This document shows, piece after piece, positions 17,244 through 26,234 of a DNA stretch of 64,000 nt. Every line of letters starts with the position of its first letter. Position 1 is the stretch's first letter. The translations under genes and the position numbers were made by a program. The notes beneath the pieces were generated by a model that made no database searches, was not told where the DNA came from, and saw nothing but the letters and a program-made list of their open reading frames with translations. Origin of the DNA: Salinispora oceanensis (lineage in GTDB: Bacteria; Actinomycetota; Actinomycetes; Mycobacteriales; Micromonosporaceae); the NCBI RefSeq assembly GCF_000383575.1, contig NZ_KB911579.1:863490-927489 (forward strand), in the 5' to 3' direction.

Positions 17244-19541
17244 ATGTCGAACGGCGAGGAACTGTTCGCTCTCGGCGGGGATGTGACCACGGAGCCCAGC
17301 TTCGAGGCCGGCCTGCGGGGGTACGTGAAGGGGCAGGTCGACCGGTACGTCGCTCGCGCCGAGCACGAGATCGCCACCCTGACCGCCGAGCGAGAGCAGG
17401 CCTACACCCAAATCCATAAGCTGGCCGGCCAGGTGGAGGTGCTCCAGCGGGATCTCGCCCAGGTGCGCAAGCAGGTCGGCTTGGTGGACCGCGCCTCCTT
17501 CCGGCACCTTGGACCCCGCGTCGAGCAGGTCCTCACCCTCGCCGAGGAACAGGCCGAAGAGATCCTCGCCGCGGCGAACAAGGAGATCGACTCCCGCCGA
17601 GCAGTCGCCGAGCACCTCATTGACGAGGCGCGGGCGGAGGCGGCCAAAGCCCTCGAGGACTTCAAACTGGCGCTGGCCGCTCGCCGCGCCGAGGAGGAGC
17701 GGCACACCGCGGCTCGGAAGGCGGAGGCAGACGCCGCCGTCAAAGCCGCGACCGAGCAGGCCGACGCAGCGGTAAAGGCCGCGACCGAGCAGGCCGACGC
17801 CCGGGTCAAGGCCGCAGCCGAACAGGCAGACGTAACGGTCAAAACCGCAACCGAGCAGGCCGATGCCGCGGTCAAAGCCGCGACCGAGGAGGCCGCCCGG
17901 CTCCGCGAGACCGCGCAGGAGGCGCTGACGAAGGCCCAGCAGGAAGCCACCCAATTGCGGGACACTGCGAAAGAGGTGCACACGCGGGCCCAACAGGAGG
18001 CGACGAAGCTGCGCGAGGCGGCCCGCGAGGCGCAGGCCAAGGCTCAGCAGGAGGCGACCGAGCTACGGGATGCCGCCAAGGAGGTGCAAGCCAAGGCGCA
18101 GGAGGAGGCCGGACGCCTCGTGGAGCAGGCGACCGAGGCGAGCCGGGCTACCCACGCCAAGGCCCAGCAGGAGGCCAAGCAGATCCTTGACGACGCCAGC
18201 ACCGCCGGCCGGGCCACCCACACAAAGGCCCGTCAGGAGGCGGAGCTGCTCGCCAAACAGGCCGCCGACGCGGCGAAGCGGCAGCGGGCCGAGGCCGAGG
18301 CATTCGCGCAGCAGACGCGCACCGAGACCGAGGAGTATGCCCGGCAAACCCGAGCCCAGACACAGCAGGAGCTGGGAGCCTGGCGGGCGGGGGTGGAGAC
18401 GGAGGTCAACAACCGCCGGGCGGCGGCAGACCGCGAGCTGGCCCAGCGCCGGGCCGCCGATGACCAGGAGTTCGCCAGCCGCCGCGACGAGTTGGAGCAG
18501 CGGCACGAGTCCCGGCACACCGAGCTGGAGCAGCAGTACACGAGCCGACAGCAAGAGCTGGAAACTGGGTTCACGACCCGACAGCAGGAGCTGGAGACCG
18601 GGTTCACGACCCGACAGCAGGAGCTGGAGACCGAGTTCACGACCCGACAGCAGGAGCTGGAAACCGAGTTCACGACCCGACAGCAAGAGCTGGAAACCGA
18701 TTTCACCTCGCGCAAGACCGAGTTGGAGTCCACGTACACGGCCCGCCGAGACGAGATCGAGGGTGCCGCCGAGCGCATCCGGCGGACCGCCGAAGAGGAT
18801 GCCCAGGCCCTACGCGAGCGTGCGGACCAAGAAGCATCGGCGCTGTTGAGCCAGGCCGAGGAGGCGGCGGCCGAGCAACGCCGAACCGCCGACGAGTACG
18901 CCGCCACCTCCCGACGCCAGTTCGAGGAGTACGCCGCTACCACCCAGCAGGCCCTGGCAACCACGCAACAGCACCTGGCGGCGACACAGCAGGAGGCCGC
19001 GACCGGCCGGCAGCAGCTCGCCCAGGTGATGCTCGAGATCGCGCAGGCGCAGCAGCAGCTCGCTGATTTGCGGCAGGAGACCTGGCGATCCCGCCAGGAG
19101 TCCGACGACCTACAGCGACAGGTGGCAGAACTGCGGCTGGAGCTGACCGCAGCGGCAAAGCCGACACCGGTCGGACCCGCGGGCAGCGAATCCGACAACG
19201 GTCGGGCCCCCACGGCCGCACCGGCGCCACCCGCTGCCGACCGGGCCGGGGTGGGGAAGGTCGATCCGGCGGACGCCGGTCAGCCGGCCCACGGACGGAT
19301 CGAGCCGGCTGTTGACGAGTCCGCGAAGGGCAGCGTGAAGTCAGTCACCACGAAGGACGGTGATGAGGCCAGCGCCGGGGTGGACGGTGAGCCGACCGTC
19401 GCGGCCGTGCCGGGGGAAGGGGGCCGGGCAGCCTCCCCCACAAAGATCACCAGTACCGGCGAGAACAACAACCGACCGGCAAAGCCCACCACCGACGAGC
19501 GCAGCTCCAAGCCGAGCAAGGTCGTCGTTGACAAGGACTGA
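17244..19541 (+). CDS. FilP/Scy-like coiled-coil cytoskeletal protein with 11-residue repeats
   Basis: A 765-residue filament-type protein. The N-terminus again carries a DivIVA-like FEAGLRGYVKGQVDRYV. The rest is coiled coil with visible 11-residue periodicity: a block of (A/V)KAATEQADA units (DNA 17743-17890) and five near-identical TTRQQELETxF units (18540-18704). Gln/Glu/Arg-rich heptads follow, and the last 130 residues are low-complexity and probably disordered. FilP in Streptomyces assembles into intermediate-filament-like networks behind the growing tip. Gene order supports relationship, but the length is more than twice that of FilP. I chose the ATG at 17244, which follows a GGATGGGGG stretch; the open frame extends upstream to 17133 without a good site. 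It may interact with the preceding shorter coiled-coil protein. Confidence 0.78.
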   Translation: MSNGEELFALGGDVTTEPSFEAGLRGYVKGQVDRYVARAEHEIATLTAEREQAYTQIHKLAGQVEVLQRDLAQVRKQVGLVDRASFRHLGPRVEQVLTLAEEQAEEILAAANKEIDSRRAVAEHLIDEARAEAAKALEDFKLALAARRAEEERHTAARKAEADAAVKAATEQADAAVKAATEQADARVKAAAEQADVTVKTATEQADAAVKAATEEAARLRETAQEALTKAQQEATQLRDTAKEVHTRAQQEATKLREAAREAQAKAQQEATELRDAAKEVQAKAQEEAGRLVEQATEASRATHAKAQQEAKQILDDASTAGRATHTKARQEAELLAKQAADAAKRQRAEAEAFAQQTRTETEEYARQTRAQTQQELGAWRAGVETEVNNRRAAADRELAQRRAADDQEFASRRDELEQRHESRHTELEQQYTSRQQELETGFTTRQQELETGFTTRQQELETEFTTRQQELETEFTTRQQELETDFTSRKTELESTYTARRDEIEGAAERIRRTAEEDAQALRERADQEASALLSQAEEAAAEQRRTADEYAATSRRQFEEYAATTQQALATTQQHLAATQQEAATGRQQLAQVMLEIAQAQQQLADLRQETWRSRQESDDLQRQVAELRLELTAAAKPTPVGPAGSESDNGRAPTAAPAPPAADRAGVGKVDPADAGQPAHGRIEPAVDESAKGSVKSVTTKDGDEASAGVDGEPTVAAVPGEGGRAASPTKITSTGENNNRPAKPTTDERSSKPSKVVVDKD
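17743..17890 (+). repeat. 33-bp repeats encoding KAATEQADAAV hendecads
   Basis: About four and a half tandem 33-bp units within the coiled-coil gene. Each encodes an 11-residue turn with Glu-Gln-Ala-Asp at fixed positions. The units have diverged at several bases, so this array is older than the one at 18540. Confidence 0.75.
18540..18704 (+). repeat. Five 33-bp repeats encoding TTRQQELETxF
   Basis: Five consecutive 33-bp units differing at few bases, each encoding T(T/S)RQQELET(G/E/D)F. The near identity points to recent expansion or ongoing homogenisation. Frame is maintained. Confidence 0.85.
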
Positions 19542-19644
19542 GCCGGCCGGCTGGAGGACGCTTCCGGGCCAGGCTCGCCGCTGTCGGCGACGGAGCGAGC
19601 CGTGGCGGGCCGGCCACGGCGCTGGGCGGGCGGCCTGAGCTCCG

Positions 19645-20742
19645 GTGGCACCGGGCGAGCCGGAGTCGCAGCAGCACCGCGCCGACCAGGGGTCTGGGCG
19701 GTTCGGCGTGCCGGGGCTGCCCCTGCGGCGTAGCAGCTTCCTCGTCGGCTTCACCGGCGGGCTCGGCGCGCTGCTGGCCTACGCTCTCTTCCTCGGCCTG
19801 CGCAACGCTGCCGGTCTCCTCGTCCCCGTCGTGATCGCGCTCTTCCTCGCCGTCGGGCTCTATCCGGCGGTGGCGCGGCTACGCCGGCTCGGGCTGCCCC
19901 ACGGGCTGGCGGTCGCGGTCGTCATGCTGACCCTGCTCCTCCTGCTGTGCAGCGGTGCGGTCGCCCTGGTGCCACCGATCATCACGCAGTCCAACCAGTT
20001 CATCGAGCAGTTCCCCGGCTACCTGGAAACGCTGCGGCGCAATGAGACCATCAACGAGCTGGTCGAGCGGTACGACCTGGTGGAGAGGGCGCAGCAGGTC
20101 GCGGACAGCGACACCCTCGGCCCGGCACTCGGCGGAGTACTCGGCGGTGCCCAGCTCGTCTTCGGCACCGCCTTCCGGACCCTGACCGTGCTCGTACTCA
20201 CCATCTACTTCCTGGCGTACTTCAACCAGCTGCGGTCGCTCGGGTACGCGCTCGTCCCCCGGTCCCGTCGGGATCGGGTACGCCTCATCGGCGACGAAAT
20301 CATCGCCAAGGTCGGCGCGTACATCGTCGGAGCGCTCATCATCGCCCTCCTCGCCGGTACCACCACCTTCGTCTTCGCGTTGATCACCGGGTTGCCGTAC
20401 CCGTTCGCCCTGGCCGTCGTGGTGGCGGTGACCGACCTGATCCCGCAGATCGGTGCCACGCTCGGGGCGGTGATCGTGAGCCTGGTCGGCTTCGCCACCG
20501 ACCTACCGGTGGGGATCGCCTGTGTGCTGTTCTTCCTCATCTACCAGCAGGTGGAGAACTACCTGATCTACCCCAAGGTGATGCGCCGATCGGTGCAGGT
20601 CAACGAGGTAGCCGCCCTGGTAGCGGCGCTGCTCGGAGTCGCCCTGATCGGCGTGGTGGGCGCCCTCATCGCGATCCCCACCGTCGCGGCGTTCCAGCTG
20701 ATCCTGCGCGAGGTGGTTATCCCGCGCCAGGACTCCCGTTAG
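19645..20742 (+). CDS. AI-2E/PerM-family integral membrane transporter
   Basis: A 365-residue polytopic membrane protein of the AI-2E transporter family, with about seven to eight hydrophobic segments. Two lie near residues 35-80, one near 95-115, and a cluster occupies 180-350. The family signatures VVAVTDLIPQIGATLGAV and IYQQVENYLIYPKVM are clear. Members export small molecules or ions; in bacteria without autoinducer-2 the substrate is usually unknown. The GTG start at 19645 gives a 28-residue basic cytoplasmic N-terminus. Its TAG stop overlaps the TAA stop of the convergent hydrolase gene, so no separate terminator fits between them. No functional link to the coiled-coil genes upstream is evident. 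Confidence 0.88.
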   Translation: MAPGEPESQQHRADQGSGRFGVPGLPLRRSSFLVGFTGGLGALLAYALFLGLRNAAGLLVPVVIALFLAVGLYPAVARLRRLGLPHGLAVAVVMLTLLLLLCSGAVALVPPIITQSNQFIEQFPGYLETLRRNETINELVERYDLVERAQQVADSDTLGPALGGVLGGAQLVFGTAFRTLTVLVLTIYFLAYFNQLRSLGYALVPRSRRDRVRLIGDEIIAKVGAYIVGALIIALLAGTTTFVFALITGLPYPFALAVVVAVTDLIPQIGATLGAVIVSLVGFATDLPVGIACVLFFLIYQQVENYLIYPKVMRRSVQVNEVAALVAALLGVALIGVVGALIAIPTVAAFQLILREVVIPRQDSR

Positions 20743-21539
20743 TCGGCGGCGGGGCCCGGCACCGCCCGGTCGGCGAAGGCCGCCACCGTGCGATCGGCGT
20801 AGGCACTGGCATCGCCGGTCTCCACCGGGCCGTCCCAGGTGGTCGGCAGCGGCACGGAGACGGTGGGATTGACCCGCCGGACAATCTCGTCGAGGACGGT
20901 CTCGGCGTCACCAACCCAGAGGTGTTTGGCGCCCGGCACCCCGACCACCTCAGCCTGCGGCACGGCCGCAAAGCGCTCCCGCGCCGCCTCGGGCCGCAGG
21001 TAGTCGTCGAACTCCGGCACCAACGCCGTGATCGGCTTTCCGGCGGCGGCCCAGCTCGCCAGGTCGTCGGGCCCGGAGAACCGCAGCGGCGGGGAGAGCA
21101 GGAGGGCACCCGCCACCGCCGGGTCACAGCCGTACCGCAGGGCCAGGTCAGTGCCGAACGACCAACCCAGCAGCCATATCTCCGGCAGCTCGTGGAACTC
21201 CGCGTACTCGATGGCGGCGGCGACGTCGTACCGCTCGCCGACCGCGTTGTCGAACGTCCCCGCGCTGGTACCGCGCACGCTGGTCGTGCCCCGGGTGTTG
21301 AAACGCAGCACCGCAAGGTCCGCCAGGGCCGGCAGGCGCCAGGCGGCCTTGCGGAACACGTGGCTGTCCATCATCCCGCCGTGGGTGGGCAAGGGATGCA
21401 GGCAGACCAGCGTGGCGACCGGCGCGCGGTCGGCCGGGCGGGCCAGCTCACCGACGAGCCGCAGCCCGTCGGCGGTGTGTAGCTCGATCTCCTCCCGGCG
21501 ACCGGGCAGAATCGACGAGGCGCGGATGGGTGTGCTCAC
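20739..21539 (-). CDS. Alpha/beta hydrolase
   Basis: A 266-residue alpha/beta-hydrolase-fold protein, probably cytoplasmic. The nucleophile elbow is GWSFGT (Ser127), the oxyanion region reads LHPLPTHGG, and the late histidine is in GAKHLWVGD. This arrangement resembles the dienelactone-hydrolase/YtaP-like group acting on small esters or peptides; substrate unknown. The start is GTG at 21539, which leaves out 65 low-complexity residues of upstream open frame. The stop codon overlaps the convergent AI-2E-family gene. The next gene upstream on this strand, at 21611-21943, is only 71 bp away and may be co-transcribed. Confidence 0.85.
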   Translation of the reverse strand: MSTPIRASSILPGRREEIELHTADGLRLVGELARPADRAPVATLVCLHPLPTHGGMMDSHVFRKAAWRLPALADLAVLRFNTRGTTSVRGTSAGTFDNAVGERYDVAAAIEYAEFHELPEIWLLGWSFGTDLALRYGCDPAVAGALLLSPPLRFSGPDDLASWAAAGKPITALVPEFDDYLRPEAARERFAAVPQAEVVGVPGAKHLWVGDAETVLDEIVRRVNPTVSVPLPTTWDGPVETGDASAYADRTVAAFADRAVPGPAAD

Positions 21540-21610
21540 CCGCCCAGTCTCCCCCGTCACCGGGCCGGCAACCCGGCCGGGGTCGGGAAGACGGCGATCC
21601 AGATCACGCC

Positions 21611-21943
21611 TCAGCCGTGGCGGGGCGCACCGCGGCCCCGTTGCACGATCGGTGCCCGCCGGTCCCGGGCCCGCCAACAGCCGCTGTGCCAGTGCCGGCG
21701 ATCGGTCGGGTCCCCCCACCCCTGCGCGGGCCACGCCACGACATGCGCCACACCGGGACGGATCTCCTGGTCACAGCCGGGGCAACGGTAGGTCTTCACC
21801 GACGCGCCGCCGCTGATCAACCGAACCTGCCAGTCGCCGTCCCGCCACTGCTGCACCGACTCGACCCCCTGCCGGAGCCGCGCGGAATCAGGCTGCCCGC
21901 TCTCATCCCGGCGGGATCGGTTACGACGAGGGCTCACACCCAC
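21611..21943 (-). CDS. Small zinc-ribbon-like conserved protein
   Basis: A 110-residue basic protein. The middle contains YRCPGCDQEIRPG and, about 30 residues later, RRHWHSGCW. Together these give three Cys and two His in a pattern typical of a small metal-binding ribbon. The ends are Arg-rich and look flexible, which would fit nucleic-acid contact. From memory, similar short proteins next to hydrolase genes in actinomycetes are annotated as hypothetical or ATP/GTP-binding. No function is assigned. It is followed 71 bp later by the hydrolase gene on the same strand. Confidence 0.65.
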   Translation of the reverse strand: MGVSPRRNRSRRDESGQPDSARLRQGVESVQQWRDGDWQVRLISGGASVKTYRCPGCDQEIRPGVAHVVAWPAQGWGDPTDRRHWHSGCWRARDRRAPIVQRGRGAPRHG

Positions 21944-22017
21944 CAGCGTACGGCGGGACGAGGCCGTACGGCGTCGGCGGGCCGGCGACCCGACCCGCCC
22001 GCACCTGCCCTACTCGC

Positions 22018-23808
22018 TCAGCGGCGAGTGTGATCGCGGAAGCCACGGCCCGCCTTCCGGCCCAGATAGCCGGCGGTGACCAGGTGCTCCAGCAACGGCG
22101 CGGGAGCGAACCCCGGCTCGCGCAGTTCCAGGTACAACTCCCGCTGAATAGCCAGGGACACGTCGAGGCCGACCACGTCCAACAACTCGAACGGACCCAT
22201 CGGGTAGCCACAGCCGAGCTTCATCGCATGATCGATGTCGTCGGCGGTCGAGTAGCTCGCCTCCAGCATCTTCACCGCGTCGTTGAGGTAGGGGAAGAGC
22301 AGCGCGTTGACGATGAACCCGGAGCGGTCACCGCAGACCACACCAGTCTTGCCCAGCTCCCCGCAGACCGCCTTCGCGGTCGCGGTGGTCTCCGCGGACG
22401 TACGGATGGTCTGCACGATCTCTACCAGCGACATGACCGGTGCCGGGTTGAAGAAGTGCAGGCCGACCACGTCCGCCGGACGCTGGGTGGCCATCGCGAC
22501 ATCGATCACCGGCAGCGACGAGGTGGTGGTGGCGAGGACGACACCGGGCTTGCAGATCTCGTCAAGGCTCGCGAAGAGCGCCTTCTTGACACTCAGCTCC
22601 TCGACGACCGCCTCGACCACCAGGTCGACGTCGGCAAGGTGCTCCAACGTCGCGGACCAGGTGATTCGGCCCAGCGCGGCGTCCCGGTCGGCCTCGCCCA
22701 GCTTGCCCCGCACCACGCCCTTGTTGAGCGAAGTCTTGACCGCCTCGAAGAGCTTGGCAGACTTCTCCGCCCCACGGGTCACCGAGACCACCTCGTAGCC
22801 AGCCTTGGCGAAGACTTCGATGATGCCGGTCGCCATCGTCCCGGAACCGACCACACCGACCTTCGCGATGCCCCGCGCGCGGGCCTCGAGCGTCGACTCC
22901 GCACTCACCGGGGTCTGGTCGTCCGGTACGACCACCGGCGAACCGGGCCGCTCGTAGGTGTAGAAGCCGCGCCCCGACTTCCGACCGAGCAGCCCGGCGG
23001 TGACCATCTGCTTGATCAGCGGCACCGGGGCGTGTCGCCGGTCCCGGCCGCCCCGCCGGTACATCGTGTCCAGAATCTCGTACGCGGTGTCCAGGCCGAT
23101 CAGATCCATCAACGCCAGCGGGCCCATCGGCAGACCACAGCCGAGTTTCATCGCCGCGTCGATGTCCTCCCGGCTGGCGTACCGCGTCTCGAGCAGGCTG
23201 ACCGCATGGTTGAGGTAGCCGAAGAGGAGGGCGTTGGCGATGAAGCCCGCTCGGTCGCTGATCGTCACATCGACCTTGCCCAACCGTGCGCAGAGCCCTT
23301 CCACGTCGGCAACGACCTCGGCCGAGGTGACCACCGTCCGGACGATCTCCACGAGCTTCATGACCGGCGCCGGGTTGAAGAAGTGGATGCCGATGACCTG
23401 GTTGGGGCGGGTCGTGGCCACTGAGATCTCGGTCACCGACAGCGACGAGGTATTGGTGGCCAGAACCGTCTCGGGCTTGCAGACCCGATCCAGCTCCGCG
23501 AAAATCCGCTGCTTCAGATCGAGCTGCTCGGGAACGGCCTCGATCACCAGGTCGACCGCGTGCAGGGCCGCCAGCCCGACCTGCCAGTCAACGCGGGCCA
23601 GGAGCGCGTCCCGGTCGGCCGCCGCGAGCTTGCCCTTGGCGACCGCCCGGTCGGTCGAGCCGGTCAGGGTGGCCCGGCCGCGCTCCAGCGCTGTCTCGGT
23701 CACCTCAACGGCGACGACATCGATGCCGTTTCGGGCGAAGACTTCGACGATGCCGGCACCCATGGTGCCCAGACCCACCACACCCACACTGGCGAACTCG
23801 CGCGTCAC
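22018..23808 (-). CDS. Fused tandem 3-hydroxyacyl-CoA dehydrogenase
   Basis: A 596-residue protein made of two complete 3-hydroxyacyl-CoA dehydrogenase units in tandem. The first Rossmann motif is GLGTMGAGIVEVFARNG (near residue 11) and the second GSGTMATGIIEVFAKAG (near residue 317). Each half carries IGIHFFNPAPVMKLVEIV-type catalytic segments and a C-terminal helical domain with LGCG(L/Y)PMGP. The enzyme should interconvert acetoacetyl-CoA and 3-hydroxybutyryl-CoA or longer homologues. Duplicated forms are known in actinomycetes and may replace the usual dimer. Start is the GTG at 23808. A motif at 23844-23859 resembles the thiolase operator. It is the second such dehydrogenase in the window besides 30133-30984. 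Confidence 0.92.
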   Translation of the reverse strand: MTREFASVGVVGLGTMGAGIVEVFARNGIDVVAVEVTETALERGRATLTGSTDRAVAKGKLAAADRDALLARVDWQVGLAALHAVDLVIEAVPEQLDLKQRIFAELDRVCKPETVLATNTSSLSVTEISVATTRPNQVIGIHFFNPAPVMKLVEIVRTVVTSAEVVADVEGLCARLGKVDVTISDRAGFIANALLFGYLNHAVSLLETRYASREDIDAAMKLGCGLPMGPLALMDLIGLDTAYEILDTMYRRGGRDRRHAPVPLIKQMVTAGLLGRKSGRGFYTYERPGSPVVVPDDQTPVSAESTLEARARGIAKVGVVGSGTMATGIIEVFAKAGYEVVSVTRGAEKSAKLFEAVKTSLNKGVVRGKLGEADRDAALGRITWSATLEHLADVDLVVEAVVEELSVKKALFASLDEICKPGVVLATTTSSLPVIDVAMATQRPADVVGLHFFNPAPVMSLVEIVQTIRTSAETTATAKAVCGELGKTGVVCGDRSGFIVNALLFPYLNDAVKMLEASYSTADDIDHAMKLGCGYPMGPFELLDVVGLDVSLAIQRELYLELREPGFAPAPLLEHLVTAGYLGRKAGRGFRDHTRR

Positions 23809-23843
23809 GCCAAGCCTCCCTGGTCAGCTCCATGCGGCCGGCA

Positions 23844-23859
23844 TTAACGGCCGCTAAGG
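23844..23859 (-). promoter_or_regulatory. Near-palindromic operator candidate upstream of the fused dehydrogenase
   Basis: TTAACGGCCGCTAA (23844-23857) is symmetric at 12 of 14 positions and aligns with the thiolase-operon site (TTAACGNNNGYTARGG). It lies 36-51 bases before the start codon, inside the divergent promoter region shared with the aldehyde dehydrogenase gene. Confidence 0.4.
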
Positions 23860-23989
23860 TATGCGCGCGAGTCTGCCATGTGCCGCAGGGTTGTCGAGAT
23901 GCCGTGGGGTATGTCACGACATCGAGGCGACAGCAAGCGGGCACCGCCTGCCCTACCGGTGAGTAGCAAGCCGGGTCTAAACTTCCGCC

Positions 23990-25486
23990 ATGACGGCTGT
24001 ACATGTTCCGGGCACGCCGGTGATCGAGGACGGTCGACTCGTGTCGACGAACCCGGCGACCGGCGCGGAGGCCGGGCGCCTGCTGGTCGCGTCCCCCGCC
24101 GATGTCGAAGCAACCGTCGCCCAGGCCCGTGCCGCCAGCGGGTGGTGGGCCGGGCTCGGCGTCGCCGCCCGACGGGAGCGGCTGCTGCGCTGGCGGAGCC
24201 GGCTGGCGTCCCGGATCGAGGAACTCGCCGAGCTGATTCACCTCGAGGGCGGCAAGCCGGTCGCCGAGGCCGTCGTCGAGGTGGTCACCGCCGTCGAACA
24301 CCTCGACTGGGCCGCGCGCAACGCCAAGCGGGTGCTCGGCCCCCGCCGGGTACGGTCCCGGCTGATGCTGGCGGAGTTCTCCGCCCACCTGGAGTACCAG
24401 CCGTACGGGGTGGTCGGCGTGATCGGCCCGTGGAACTACCCCGTGTTCACCCCGATCGGCTCCATCGCCTACGCCCTGGCCGCGGGCAACGCCGTGGTCC
24501 TCAAGCCCAGCGAGTACACCCCGGCCGTCGGCCAGTGGCTGGTGGACAGCTTCGCCGAGGTCGTCCCCGAGGAGCCGGTGTTCGCCGCGGTGCACGGCCT
24601 CGGTGATGTCGGCGCGGCGCTGTGCCGATCCGGGGTCGACAAGGTGGCCTTCACCGGGTCCACAGCTACTGGTCGAAAGGTGATGGCCGCCTGCGCCGAG
24701 TCCCTGACCCCCGTGCTCATCGAGGCCGGCGGGAAGGACGCGATGATCGTCGACACCGACGCCGACCTGGACGCCGCGGCCGCGGCAGCGGTCTGGGGCG
24801 GTCTCACCAACGCCGGCCAGACCTGCATCGGCATCGAGCGGGTCTACGCCGTCGAGGGGGTCTTCGACCGCTTCGTTGACCGGGTGGTCCAGCGGGCCGG
24901 ACGACTCACCGTGGGCACCGACGGCACCGATATCGGCCCGATCACCATGCCGAGCCAGCTGGAAGTGATCCGTCGGCACATCGATGACGCGCTGGCGCGC
25001 GGCGGCCGGGCGGTGCTCGGCGGGGCAGACGCGGTGCAGCCGCCGTACGTGCGACCGACCGTGCTGGTGGACGTGCCGGAGGACTCAGCGGCCGTACGTG
25101 AGGAGACCTTCGGCCCCACCCTGACCATCAACCGGGTCCGGGACGTGGACGAGGCGGTCGCCCGCACCAACGCGCTGCGCTACGGGCTCGGCGGCTCGGT
25201 CTTCGGCCGGCGTCGGGCCATGGCGGTCGCGCGGCGGCTGCATTCTGGAATGGCCTCGGTGAACTCGGCCCTGACCTTCGCCGGCATGTCCACCCTGCCC
25301 TTCGGCGGCGTGGGCGACTCCGGTTTCGGACGGATCCACGGCGCGGACGGGCTGCGGGAGTTCGCCCGCCCCAAGGCCATCACCCGGCGCCGGGCCCGGT
25401 CGCTGCTGCCCGCAACGACCTTCGACCGCACCGACGCGGACGTCGCCCGACTGGTCAAGCTCATCAAGCGCTTCTACGGCCGCTGA
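23990..25486 (+). CDS. NAD(P)-dependent aldehyde dehydrogenase
   Basis: A 498-residue member of the aldehyde dehydrogenase superfamily that oxidises aldehydes to acids. The catalytic cysteine is Cys279 in NAGQTCIGIERVY and the general base Glu245 in LIEAGGKDAM. The cofactor segments VIGPWNYPVFTPIG and FTGSTATGRKVM are present, and the C-terminal LPFGGVGDSGFGRIHG is canonical. The aldehyde substrate cannot be named; succinate-semialdehyde or fatty aldehydes are possibilities. The ATG at 23990 has no strong ribosome site. It is divergent from the fused dehydrogenase and converges on nucS, with a hairpin between the stop codons. Confidence 0.93.
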   Translation: MTAVHVPGTPVIEDGRLVSTNPATGAEAGRLLVASPADVEATVAQARAASGWWAGLGVAARRERLLRWRSRLASRIEELAELIHLEGGKPVAEAVVEVVTAVEHLDWAARNAKRVLGPRRVRSRLMLAEFSAHLEYQPYGVVGVIGPWNYPVFTPIGSIAYALAAGNAVVLKPSEYTPAVGQWLVDSFAEVVPEEPVFAAVHGLGDVGAALCRSGVDKVAFTGSTATGRKVMAACAESLTPVLIEAGGKDAMIVDTDADLDAAAAAAVWGGLTNAGQTCIGIERVYAVEGVFDRFVDRVVQRAGRLTVGTDGTDIGPITMPSQLEVIRRHIDDALARGGRAVLGGADAVQPPYVRPTVLVDVPEDSAAVREETFGPTLTINRVRDVDEAVARTNALRYGLGGSVFGRRRAMAVARRLHSGMASVNSALTFAGMSTLPFGGVGDSGFGRIHGADGLREFARPKAITRRRARSLLPATTFDRTDADVARLVKLIKRFYGR

Positions 25487-25518
25487 CCCGCCCCCGGCCG
25501 CCCTGCCCTCGAGCTGCG

Positions 25519-25551
25519 CCGCAGCCCCTGCCCGCGGGCGGTGGGCTGCGG
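25519..25551. terminator. Hairpin between convergent aldehyde dehydrogenase and nucS
   Basis: A perfect 9-bp stem (25519-25527 with 25543-25551) enclosing a further CCCGCGGG self-complementary core. It lies within the 70-bp gap between two convergent stop codons and can serve both directions. Confidence 0.7.
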
Positions 25552-25556
25552 GCGAC

Positions 25557-26216
25557 TCAGAACAGGGTCAGCTCGTCCCGCTCGATGCCGCGCAGCTTGT
25601 CGTAGTCCACGACCACGCAGCGGATCCCCCGGTCGGTGGCGAGCACCCGCGCCTGCGGCTTGATCTCCTGCGCGGCGAAGACGCCCTGCACCGGCGCGAG
25701 CAGCGGGTCCCGGTTGAGCAGTTCCAGGTAGCGGGTGAGCTGCTCCACACCGTCGATCTCACCGCGGCGCTTCACCTCGACCGCCACGGCGCCCTGCGCC
25801 GCGTCCCGGCACAACAGGTCCACCGGACCGATCGCCGTCATGTACTCCCGGCGCACCAGCGTGAAACCCTCACCCAACGTCTCCGGGCTCGCCGCCAGCA
25901 GCTCCTGAAGGTGCGCCTCCACGCCGTCCTTCCGCAGGCCCGGGTCGACCCCCAGCTCGTACGCGGTGTCCTGGAAGACCTCCTCCAGGGTGATCCGCAG
26001 CTCCTCACCGGCCTTGTTGACCACCCGCCAGACGCCCGGGGCCTCCTCCAGCCGGCACGGGGGGCTCATCCAGTTCAGCGGCTTGTAGGCCCGGTCGTCG
26101 GCGTGGATCGACACCGACCCGTCCGCCTTCACCATCACCAGACGGGTGGCTGGCGGCAGGTGGGCCGAGAGCCGTCCAACATAGTCCACAGAGCACTTCG
26201 CAATCACCAACCGCAC
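25557..26216 (-). CDS. nucS: Mismatch-specific endonuclease NucS (EndoMS)
   Basis: A 219-residue NucS protein, the mismatch-repair nuclease of Actinobacteria that lack MutS/MutL. The N-terminal DNA-binding half begins [16 protein letters not shown]. The C-terminal PD-(D/E)XK nuclease half has GPVDLLCRD and VAVEVKRRG, supplying the metal-binding Asp, Glu and catalytic Lys. The protein ends in DELTLF, a hydrophobic tail fitting the sliding-clamp-binding peptide that activates NucS. Start is GTG at 26216. It is 18 bp downstream of the ethylmalonyl-CoA mutase gene and so probably read through from it, although the two have no evident functional link. Confidence 0.94.
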   Translation of the reverse strand: MRLVIAKCSVDYVGRLSAHLPPATRLVMVKADGSVSIHADDRAYKPLNWMSPPCRLEEAPGVWRVVNKAGEELRITLEEVFQDTAYELGVDPGLRKDGVEAHLQELLAASPETLGEGFTLVRREYMTAIGPVDLLCRDAAQGAVAVEVKRRGEIDGVEQLTRYLELLNRDPLLAPVQGVFAAQEIKPQARVLATDRGIRCVVVDYDKLRGIERDELTLF

Positions 26217-26234
26217 CCGACGAGGGTAACGGAG

